Assembly (NCBI GenBank): GCA_047967505.1
Contig: CM106540.1
DNA from: Dipteris shenzhenensis
Taxonomy: Eukaryota > Polypodiophyta > Polypodiopsida > Gleicheniales
DNA length: 64,000 nucleotides
Reading direction: 5' to 3' (one strand)
The translations under genes were made by a program, and so were the position numbers. Numbering within the stretch: position 1 is the stretch's first letter; every line of letters begins with the position of its first letter. Of this stretch, positions 55,905-64,000 are shown piece by piece. The notes under the pieces were generated by a model that searched no databases, was not told the origin of the DNA, and saw only the letters and a program-made list of their open reading frames with translations.

Positions 55905-56036
55905 GGGAGGAGGAGAGGGTGGAGTGAGAGTAGGAGGAGAGGGTGGAGAAGGGAGGAGGAGGAGGAGGGAGAAGAGGGTGGAGAAGGGAGGAGGAGGAGG
56001 GAGGAGGAGGAGGGAGAAGAGGGTGGAGAAGGGAGG
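55905..56036. repeat. GGAGGA/GGTGGAGAAGG minisatellite
   Basis: GAGGAGGAGGAGGGAGAAGA and GGTGGAGAAGGGAGGAG repeats; followed at 56037-56085 by a short member of the 185-bp repeat family (CTCCAAAAAATATGCATTGT). Confidence 0.8.
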
Positions 56037-56085
56037 AGTAAGTACTCCAAAAAATATGCATTGTTTTTCCTCTACCATCATAGCA

Positions 56086-57250
56086 ATGTTGAATAATAGA
56101 AAAGAATATGGTGATTGGTTTATAGGAAATGTACAAAAATTGTTGGGTAAGACAATAAAGAGGATAAAGATGAAGAGGTAGTAGGTCTTTCACTAAACAG
56201 AAGGAAAAGAGACAAAGATGGAGACATGCACGACAATGATTTAAAGTAAGGAAAGGGATGGCAATACTTTAATTAAAAGCTTATCTCTAATACTAGCATG
56301 ATGATCATTGGGTTGTCTTGGGATCTATCTCTTTAGATTTCATTGGCTTGTCTTGGGATCCATACTCTTTAGATTCCATTTTATATTTTTCTTGGAAAAG
56401 AGACGTTGAGAGATATCATCATGTGGCATAACTGAAGGCTCGTTACTCATTCATAATTAATAAAATCAAATATTTAACAATATATAAATTTACAGGTCTC
56501 ACAATTATTGGGCTATGTGTCATTTTGTACTTAGCCCCCTCCTTTTGATAAATTACAATGTTCTTGGACCTTAGTGTTGTGAAGGGTATATTCTCGTAAC
56601 ATTCTTTTTTCTTTTGGAGGTTTGACGTTTTAAATCCCTTGAATGTAAAACCTCTCAAGAAAGGCCTCAAGGCTTTGTGGTAGAGGCCTAATATTGATGC
56701 TTCTCTTTTCCCCATAGCTAGGAAAATGGGAAAAGCTGGTCCCATCCATATTCAAGTGTCTTCTCCCACCGAACCCATTGTAGTTCTTTTGAATATTAAT
56801 ACATAGGTTAGGTGGGAGAGAACATTTGAATATGGATAAGATTACCTTTTCCCATTCCCATTCTCCCATGGATGGGAGAGGACACATGGCAACCATGTCA
56901 TATGGTTAGGAGGTGGGGACAAGGACACATGTTAACCCTTAAAAAAGGGGTTCCCATAGTCATGACCCTTGAGGCCATGGTTGAGTATGTAAGAAAAAGA
57001 AGCTATTCCCATTCTAAACTCATGGATAGACCAATTGGTATGGGAATAGCCCCCCCCCCCCTCCCGAATTTTTTTAGCAATTTGTATTAGTTGCCACTCA
57101 CATTCAAAGCAATATAGCTAAGGTTAAGGTGTTAATCGGTAATATGACGAGGCAGCAAAGCTTTTGGGTTACAAAAGCTTCTGGCTCCCCTTCGTCACCG
57201 ACTTGCTCTCCCTTATAAGTCACCTTCCCTCTGCGCCCCCTCTAGGCTCT
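56086..57250. other. No gene recognised
   Basis: GTCTTGGGATC[TC]AT...TTTAGATT[TC]CATT occurs twice at 56300-56370. ATGGGA/TCCCAT words are frequent at 56720-56900. No domain signal. Confidence 0.45.
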
Positions 57251-57557
57251 CTCTCTCATACATACATACATACATACATACATATACACACACATACATA
57301 CATGCAGAATAACAAAGAGACACACATACATACATATATATATACACACACAAATACATATACATTCACATACATACATATATATACACACACACATACA
57401 TATACACACATACATGAATAGATAGACACACATACATACATACATACATACACACACACACATACATACATATAGGCAGAATAGACAGACATACACACAC
57501 ATACATACATATAGGCAGACTAGACATACACACATACATACATACACACATACATAT

Positions 57558-57594
<37 letters not shown>

Positions 57595-57734
57595 CATACA
57601 TACAAGGCAAAACATATGGATGGAAACATATACATATATACATACATACATATAGGCAGAACAGATAGATAAGCACATATACATACATACATACATACAT
57701 ACATACATAGAGAGACATACATACATACATATCG
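57250..57734. repeat. Long (TACA)n/(TA)n microsatellite
   Basis: About 480 bp of ACATACATAC, ACACACATAC and ATATATAT tracts. Minus-strand frames of YVCMYVCMCV type follow from the repeat and are not genes. Confidence 0.95.
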
Positions 57735-57951
57735 TCACAGATGCATGCAGACGAACAAAATAGAAACCAAGAAGATCACACAACAAGTAGAAAGGCGGAG
57801 GATCCAAACTGATCCGCCGTCCAAGCCACAAACGTTCTTTTCCTGGGAGGTCTCCTTGAACAGTTACAACAGCCTCGAGGGCTTTCTTGATCTTTGCATG
57901 ACGCCATCTCAATGCCACGTGCTCTCCCACTAACTCGCCACGTGCCAACCA
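57735..57951 (-). repeat. Ty3/gypsy 3' LTR
   Basis: On the minus strand it starts TGGTTGGCACGTGGCGAG after a purine-rich GACGGGGGTCACAA and ends near GCATGCATCTGTGA. Confidence 0.75.
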
Positions 57952-59441
57952 TTGTGACCCCCGTCACGACTATCCCTGTTTGAAAATTTGACTGTGCGGG
58001 AGTAGAAGGGTTTGATTCTTGCGATATGAGCAGTAGTTTTGGTCCGTTTAGCAGGGGCACAACGTTGCAGGGCATAAGTCATCTTTGCGACCTGATCTGT
58101 GATTTGATACGGGCCAATCCAGCGCGGAAGAAACTTCTTTGCTAATCCTTTTTTTTTCACAGGGTAGAATAACGTCACCAGATCACAACTGTGCGGAATG
58201 ATGCTTTTGATTGTAATACTTTCTTTGTCTTGTTTGAGCCAATCTCAAATGTGACGAAGCATTTTGACGTATGAACTGGAGCGTGTGTTGCAGATAGGAT
58301 GCCCATTGAATTGCATCTCTATTTTTAATGTCAGAAGTATTACTCAGACTTGTTTCTGCAGGAAATCTAGGGGGCCTTCCAAATAGAGCTTCGAAAGGGC
58401 TGACCTGAGTTGATTCTTGAAGAGCGATTTTGTAGGCCGTGACCACATACGGAAGAACGACGTCCCAGTGTCGGTGTAGAGGATCCACATACATTGCAAG
58501 CATTAGTTTGATTGTTCTATTTAATCTTTCTGTGAGCCCATTACAATCAGGGTGGTAAGGGCTGGTGAAATGCTGTTTGATGCCCAACATGATGGCTACT
58601 ATCTTCAGAACTTCGGATTTGAATTCGCCCCTTGATCAGACAAAATAGCTTTGGGACAGCCATGAACCAATATAACATTGTCGATCAAAAACTTAGCTAT
58701 ATCTGCAGCTTTAGCTGATGGCAACAGTTGAGCAATTGCCCATCGAGTCGCATAATCTATTAAGACAATGATGTAGACATTTGCTTTCTCCGACACAGGA
58801 AAAGGTCCCATTATATCATAAGCTATCAACTCGAAGGGTTCAGATGCTGAAATCGATTGTAGATTTCCATCTGGCTTTGTAGTAGGTGACTTAAATCTTT
58901 GACAGGTTGCACAAGATTGAATGTACTCATGAACTGAATGCTGCAATCTCGGCCAGTAAAATTTTGTGCGAAGCTTGGACAATACTTTGGCGAACCCCAG
59001 ATGTCCACCAAACAATGAATAATGAAAAGCTCTTAAGTATAAAAATTGCACCTGAGAAAGGACATACAAGTGAGGTTGAAAGGGCGGCTTGTGAAAATAG
59101 ACTAATCCATTCAATAGGACAAATGATTTACACACTTCAGCAGCTTGTAATGCAGTTTTGATCTTCCCAATTTCTGGATCGGCCGATTGAAGAAGACAGA
59201 GATCATCCGTTGATGGTAAACTAAAATCTGTTGTTGGCACAGTCAACGGTGTGCGCTTTGCTGTGGGCAACATTAGATCCATCTGTTGCTGGGTTACCTG
59301 ACAATCCATTCTCGACAATGCGTCTACTACTGTATTCATTTTCCCTGGCCGATAGGTGACCACAAAATTATAATCTTGTAGAAAGAGGATCCACCTCGCC
59401 ATCCGACCATGAGGAGCTTTTTTGGACAGCAAACTTGTCAA
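57930..59441 (-). pseudogene. Ty3/gypsy integrase with GPY module
   Basis: Reading down from 59441: end of RNase H (RWILFLQDYNFVVTYRPGKM), then the integrase zinc domain (HYSLFGGHLG...CATCQRFK), catalytic core (AYDIMGPFPV, LSDQGAN, and the Glu block NGLTERLNRTIK at about 58540), and the GPY/F module (LAKKFLPRWIGPYQI, 58100-58140) followed by ARIKPFYSR. No chromodomain is clear. The frame is broken near 58600 and 58180. The enzyme would insert the cDNA into the host genome. Confidence 0.85.
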
Positions 59442-61095
59442 TGCTGCGTGATCTGTTTAGAGATAAAATTGAGTGCCGTGCACATATGCATGAAACTTTT
59501 GGATTGCCCATACAACCGCTAAACACTTCAGCTCAGTGGCCGAGTGGTCGACGAGCTAAAGACTTGCTTGCATAGTAGATTGGACACCAATTACCTTCCT
59601 GATCTTGTTGTAACAGTACCGGACCCAGCCCTTTATATGAAGCATCCGTCCGGATTAAAAAAGGTCGATCAAAGTTGGGATGGCGAAGTAAAGCATCCTC
59701 TTGTAAGGACTCCCGAATGGCATTGAATGCAACTGTATGCTGAGCAGTCCACAGCCAACGTGAATTTTTTTTAGTCAACTGCCTCAATGGTTGCGTTAAT
59801 GAAGCTAGTTCTGGTAAGAAACGGGAGCTGAAGCTTGCCATTCCGAGAAACCTTTCCGACAGCTTGGGAGACTGAGGAAGTGGAAAATCATTGAGGGCTT
59901 GCACTTTTGCTAGATCTGACTTCACGCCGTCACCTGAAATGATAAAGCCGAGAAAGCGCAACTGCATCTGGGCAAAATGGCACTTACTCTTATTCAACTT
60001 AAGATTATATTGAGAAAGAAGCTGCAACACTTCCTTAAGTACCTCAAGGTGTTCCTTCAAAGAACTTGTGTGAATGAGGATATCATCCAAATAAACCAAC
60101 ACTTTGCGTTGAATAATTAACGGATGGAGGACAAAGTTCATGACTCTTTGGCAAGAGCTCGGACCATTATTCAACCCAAACGCCATCACATTAAACTCAC
60201 AGAGTCCAAAGGGTGTGCGAAAGGCAATTTTGCATTTATCTTGCTCCTTCACCAGAATTTGCTAGTATCCACTTTTGAGCTCCAGTGTTGAAAAGTTTTT
60301 GGATTGAGACAATGTATCCAAAATGTCGTCAATGCGTAGTAAAGGATATATATCCTGAATTGTGACCTTATTGAGAGGACTGAAATCAATGTAGAATCTA
60401 TATGAATTATCAGCCTTCTTCACCAGGTGAGGTTCGCAAGCCCACGGGCTTCTAGAATGGCGAATTATATGTTCCTTCAACATGGACTCGACTTGGCATC
60501 TTATTTTGTCCACATCTTTCTTGGAGCGGCGTCTTTGAGCAGTGACTACTGGTCGAGCATCTCTTGTGGGAATTTCATGAAGAATAGGGGCCGTAGTCAC
60601 TATAGGAATATCCGTTGAAAATGCTTGACGGAAGTTGTTCAACAATTGGTTAACTTGGGCTCGAATCCACATGTCCTGCACTATCACAACAGCAAAGACT
60701 CGATTCGAAAATGGCCGGGAGGACACCCAAGGTATTGGCAGCAGATTTGGTAGGATCAGATTTCGATGCTTGAAATCCAAAATTGCTTGTTGCTCTTGCA
60801 ACTAGTCGAAACCCAACGTGAGAGGGAAAATTTGTTGAGACAGTGCTGTCGCTTTAATTTTAAAAGTATGTGAACCAAATGTTAAAGGAACTTCACAAGG
60901 CTGTGTTGACTGTATGTAAGTTAAAGCATCAACAAACATTACGTTTTGAGGAGAAGTTTTGTGAAAGGGCAGAAGAATTTCATTAGCAAATTTCGTATGG
61001 GTAGTTGTTAGGGAACTTCCTGAGTCCACCAAAACTAATATTGACTTGAGCTTCGACAACAAAGGCCACAGACTTCGTGGGAGTCTTTTCATCAA
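59442..61095 (-). pseudogene. Ty3/gypsy protease, reverse transcriptase and RNase H
   Basis: Protease LVDSGSSLTTTHTKFA (60802-61095); RT from 60801: SPWACEPHLVKKADNSYRFY, IDFSPLNKVTIQDIYPL, FSTLELKSGY, then after a TAG (60262, where W is expected in GYWQ) KCKIAFRTPFGLCEFNVMAF, the catalytic YLDDILIHT, LRFLGFIISGDG; RNase H FLIRTDASYKGLGPVLLQQD. Other breaks: TAG 60802, a shift near 59530 and TAA 59442. Confidence 0.87.
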
Positions 61096-61104
61096 CTGAA
61101 GACG

Positions 61105-61771
61105 TCACTCCCTAAACAACTCCAGCTGGTCTTTTCCCGACACCACAGAATCTGAAAATGTTGCCGATTGCTGAGCATTTTGCATGGAAGTTGAAGACTG
61201 AGTTGCTAAGAATTGGCGACAGTGTTTCTTTACGTGGCCAAATCGACTGCAATAGAAACATTGGGGTTGTCCTTGAGCATCCCAATCCGGCAATTGTGGT
61301 TTATTCCCTTGTGGTGTCCGTTTTGGTGCATTCCGAGAAGGGAACTGAGCATTGTGCACGTGATCAATCTCCAGAGGAGTCGGGGCTGAAGTTGGCAAAG
61401 GGAGAATCGGAGGAAGAGCTGGTACACCCGCAATGCCTTTAGCCGAATTGAACTCAATGCGTTGAGCGACAAGTAATGCTTCATGCAAGGTATTAGGACC
61501 TTGATCTTGAGTCCCGCCTTGAAATGTCAGACGTGGCCACAGAAAGAAAAGTTTGAGGTCCTCTGACATGTTACTATCTGCCCGCATCAGCAAATGCGTC
61601 AACTTCACCAAATTGTGAAACTATGAGTTTCTCTTGTTTTAGATATTCGAGCTGAGTTAGCGCATTCTTCACAGTATCAGTGTTGCCAAAAGCACTCGAC
61701 AACGCCAAGCGCAACTGTGGCCATGAAGATTTGGTTGCAAGATCTAATTGATGATACCACGCTGCCGCCAA
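61105..61771 (-). pseudogene. Ty3/gypsy gag with CCHC zinc knuckle
   Basis: MAAAWYHQLDLATKSSWPQL begins a retrotransposon gag core. A frame change near 61590 leads to the second part, with the zinc knuckle CFYCSRFGHVKKHC (C-x2-C-x4-H-x4-C, about 61220-61260). It ends at TGA 61105. Nucleocapsid-type RNA binding is expected. Confidence 0.8.
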
Positions 61772-62073
61772 GCCTTGAAAAGAAGGCTTAATTTCTTCTA
61801 CTTTCTGGTGATCAGACGAATGGTGGTATTCAGAGAGTGATCTTAGATGTCTTCTTCAGGCTCTCCTGCAAAGGACTTTGGTCAAACCTTTGGGTCATGT
61901 CCTGGACGAAGGGTAGAAGAAGCATTATGAGAAGCTAATGCTGCGACATTCAGATTGGACTGCACCAACTCAGATAAGAGTGTCGTCAAAAATTCTGGCA
62001 TCAATTGGAACCCTGGTGACTGCCCCTGGTTGTCAGCATCATGATCCAGTACGAGGCGTCTCCACCAGTTTCA

Positions 62074-62234
62074 TCACAGAGGCATGCAGACGAACAAAAC
62101 AGAAACCAAGAAGATCACACAACAAGTGGGAGGTCTCCGTGAGCAGCTAGAAGAGCCTCGAGGGCTTTCTTGATCTTTGCATGACGCCATATCCACGCCA
62201 AGTGCTCTCCAAGTAACTCGCCACGTGCCAACAA
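62074..62234 (-). repeat. Ty3/gypsy 5' LTR, adjacent to the LysM gene
   Basis: Minus-strand copy of the 57.7-kb LTR (TTGTTGGCACGTGGCGAG to GCATGCCTCTGTGA) with a 55-bp internal deletion. Its outer end lies 180 bp upstream of the LysM start codon, in head-to-head orientation. Confidence 0.75.
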
Positions 62235-62413
62235 TTGTTCACGATATATACATAGAGAGAGAGGGAGACAACAATTGAAAGAGTTGTTCTGATAGAAAAC
62301 GAGGTCGTACAACACACCAACTTTTTCGTTGTGGCATAAAGATCAAACATGGTCGCTACTCTGTGTTTGCCTTTCGTGCAGATCCTTCCATCCTTCGTCC
62401 CCCTTCCTCTCAG
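62235..62413 (+). promoter_or_regulatory. Short promoter/5' UTR interval of the LysM receptor gene
   Basis: Only 179 bp separate the gypsy LTR from the first Met of the LysM protein. A TATA-like GATATATACATA lies at 62251-62262, followed by a (GA)n-rich stretch. A real transcription start cannot be placed from sequence alone. Confidence 0.4.
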
Positions 62414-63041
62414 ATGCCTCTGTTGCTCCCCTGCGCCCTCTTCTTCTTGTCGATCCTCAGCTCCTCCTCTCACTCCCAATGCCTCCCTCCATCTGGATGC
62501 AACGCCATGGCACTCTACTTCATATCCAGTGGCGATACCCTTTCCGATGTCGCCATTCGTTTTGGCTTCGGTAATGATTACTCTTCCCTCCAGACTCTCA
62601 ATAACCTCAGCGATGCTCAGCTTCTCAACCTTCTTCCGGGTCAACCTTTGCTTATCCCTTTCGATTGCCAATGCGTCGGCGATCAATTGGGACGCGTTTT
62701 CTTGTATTCTGTAACACTGAACGGTGAGAACGATATCACCATCGCTTCCTCCAAATATGGCAACCTCACACAACCGGCATGGATCGACGCTGACAATAGT
62801 GGTGTCATACAGAACTTAGTGCCTGGTGATTCCCTCCGAATTCCAGTTAATTGCTCATGTGGCGTCTCTAAGGTTTCAACAGATTACGGATTCTTCGCAA
62901 CATACGTCGTTCAACCCAACGACACCGTCTCTAGTGTTAGCAAACGCTTCAATGCGTCACAGAGCCTCGTACGAGAATACAACCCCACCAGTTCCGATAA
63001 TCTTCAGGCGTATACATCCATACTTTTCGTCCCAATCCGAA
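62414..63041 (+). CDS. LysM-RLK exon 1: signal peptide and three LysM modules
   Basis: 209 codons plus one base; donor GTGAGC at 63042. Contains YFISSGDTLSDVAIRFGF, IPFDCQC, YSVTLNGENDITIASSKYG, VNCSCG, YVVQPNDTVSSVSKRF and ends ILFVPIR. Confidence 0.93.
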
Positions 63042-64000
63042 GTGAGCAATTCTTCTCACTTGAACGTCGATCAGCTGCCTCCTTTGTTCTTCCTTCTTGC
63101 GTCGAACTTTGAATCGAATAATATCTCACCCGCTCCACCTATGGCTGTTAACGATGTTTCCTATGACTGAACCAACTTGTCAAAGCTGCTCGCTCTCACT
63201 GACACCTTGTTACTGTGGCTTGTTCAGATAGCAGTGGCATATACCCGCCCTTTAATTCAAGGTAGGTACGTTTGTACAGAGGGTTAGTACGAGCAGTTCA
63301 CGTTTTAAAAGCATTTGGAAGATTTCTCACTAGTTAGTCGTAAAGCTGTGAAAGATAATAATGAAATTGATTCCTGTGTTTAATTTGTGTTTCAGTGCAT
63401 TATCAGCTGGTGAGAGCGGTGGCAGAACATTTCAGCTTGTCCACTGCACATACATGCTCCAATTCTCATCTACTATGCTTTGATTTCTCTCTTATTTTCT
63501 GCTAGTTTTGATCTTTGCTTCTCTGTCAACAGGAGGTGGAGGTGGAGGCACAAACATAGGAACCATTGTGGGGGCGAGTCTAGGTGGAGTAGGTGCCTTT
63601 TTGGCTATTGTAGGGTCTGGACTATGTTTTTTTTGCCGGAATTCTTCAAAAAAGCAAGGTCAACTCAGTGACAAGGACAAAAACCAAGCTCCACTGATTT
63701 TGGATCCAAGTTCAATTGAATCTTCTGGTGAGGAAGTCAATGCTCTCTCATCTGGGGATTTTTCCTTTTTAAAAAGCGTACAGAAATGTAGCCACTTGCA
63801 TGTCTGTGAGAGCTAACCTCAGAGCAGAAATGCGAGGTTCTAGGTCATTAACGTCTACAAATATGCAGGGTTGAACAGCCAGAATGGTGGAATCAACATG
63901 GTCTCATTCGGGACCTCGTCAAACGAATTTGAAACTCCACCCGTGGGTGGTTTTATCAGGTTTTCTTATGAAGAACTTGCTGCAATCACTGACAATTTCA
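62414..64000 (+). CDS. LysM receptor-like kinase (CERK1/LYK type), 5' part
   Basis: Plasma-membrane receptor of the plant LysM-RLK family, which binds chitin-type or lipochitin oligosaccharides outside the cell and signals through a cytoplasmic kinase. Exons 62414-63041, 63533-63727 and 63869 onwards join in phase. Start chosen at MPLLLPCALFFLSIL, a good signal peptide (residues 1-21); an upstream in-frame Met at 62363 would give a non-secretory start. The ectodomain has Cys 23 and 29, LysM1 about 35-80, CxC 85-87, LysM2 about 98-145, CxC 147-149 and LysM3 about 163-207. Exon 2 gives a Gly-rich hinge and one transmembrane helix (IVGASLGGVGAFLAIVGSGL). Exon 3 begins the juxtamembrane segment ending FIRFSYEELAAITDNF, the usual lead-in to the kinase. 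The gene runs off the window, so kinase activity cannot be judged. Confidence 0.93.
63533..63727 (+). CDS. LysM-RLK exon 2: transmembrane segment
   Basis: Acceptor CTCTGTCAACAG; the split Arg codon joins exon 1. Gly5 hinge, hydrophobic helix, then basic stop-transfer CRNSSKKQ. Donor GTGAGG at 63728, inside a frame that would otherwise run on to 63816. Confidence 0.88.
63869..64000 (+). CDS. LysM-RLK exon 3 start: juxtamembrane region
   Basis: Acceptor AATATGCAG; phase 1 join completes Gly. Reads LNSQNGGINMVSFGTSSNEF then FIRFSYEELAAITDNF; cut off by the window end. Confidence 0.88.

Larger units (their letters stand above)
57735..62234 (-). mobile_element. Ty3/gypsy retrotransposon, full structure but broken
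   Basis: Minus-strand element with LTR-like ends at 57735-57951 and 62074-62234 and gag, protease, RT, RNase H and integrase in the Ty3 order. The 62-kb LTR lacks about 55 bp that the 57.7-kb LTR has (the AAGGCGGAGGATCC... segment). The integrase carries a C-terminal GPY module. One edge is in the (TACA)n tract and the other lies next to ATATATACATAG, so it probably landed in that microsatellite. The exact ends and target duplication could not be fixed. Confidence 0.85.

Noticed and set aside
57242-57948. Minus-strand Tyr/Cys/Val/Met-rich ORFs
   Set aside because: Direct translation of the (TACA)n microsatellite.
62349-62714. Alternative + frame ORF over the LysM exon
   Set aside because: Out of frame with the LysM modules; a shadow.
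1-64000. tRNA, rRNA and CRISPR arrays
   Set aside because: None seen by eye: the tandem repeats lack the regular unique spacers of CRISPR, and the TGGTATCAGAGC matches are primer binding sites, not tRNA genes.

Overview
This is nuclear DNA of a land plant. It holds two spliced protein-coding genes with GT-AG introns among many retrotransposons. The very large repeat-filled introns, (CT)n and (TACA)n microsatellites, AT-rich spacers and variety of LINE, Copia, Ty3/gypsy and hAT remnants suggest a large non-angiosperm genome such as a fern, but that placement is inference. No rRNA, tRNA, CRISPR or bacterial-type operon was seen.

Positions 1-19.2 kb are a pile-up of retroelements on the + strand. 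LINE-A (about 1240-4646) has its endonuclease part inverted relative to its RT part. A half-LINE (5.2-6.77 kb) has tandem monomers, (CT)n, a GTAC-rich leader and ORF1 only. LINE-B (7.46-18.85 kb) was split at its ORF1/ORF2 junction by a full Copia element (Copia-1, 8994-15089, target-site duplication GGTCT).

From 20.4 to 38.6 kb lies the C-terminal two thirds of DNA polymerase eta (POLH): eight exons whose reading phases all agree, ending in a ubiquitin-binding (UBM-like) motif and a PIP-box-like motif. Its introns hold a LINE fragment, a possible solo LTR, a chromovirus fragment, a 632-bp hAT MITE with an 8-bp target duplication, and a nest in which Copia-2 (TSD GTGCA) carries an internal inversion and hosts the three-LTR Copia-3 (TSD CTATY). 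The N-terminal POLH exons are not in the window, so the LINE/Copia-1 pile-up probably lies in a >20-kb intron.

Positions 39-57 kb contain no host gene that I can support: a LINE ORF1, a decayed hAT transposase, a solo Copia LTR, a tandem/inverted repeat family, AT-rich spacer, a Ty3 RT fragment and several minisatellites. From 57.7 to 62.2 kb there is a broken Ty3/gypsy element on the minus strand. Its 5' LTR ends about 180 bp before the start codon of a LysM receptor-like kinase (62414 to beyond the window end). That gene has three LysM modules with CxC spacers, a transmembrane helix and the start of the segment leading to the kinase domain.

The two host genes are unrelated: POLH performs translesion synthesis past UV damage, and LysM-RLKs sense chitin-type oligosaccharides. 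One theme crosses the mobile elements: their in-frame stops are mostly TAG at positions where CAG or CTGG would restore the protein, the signature expected of CHG-cytosine methylation decay.
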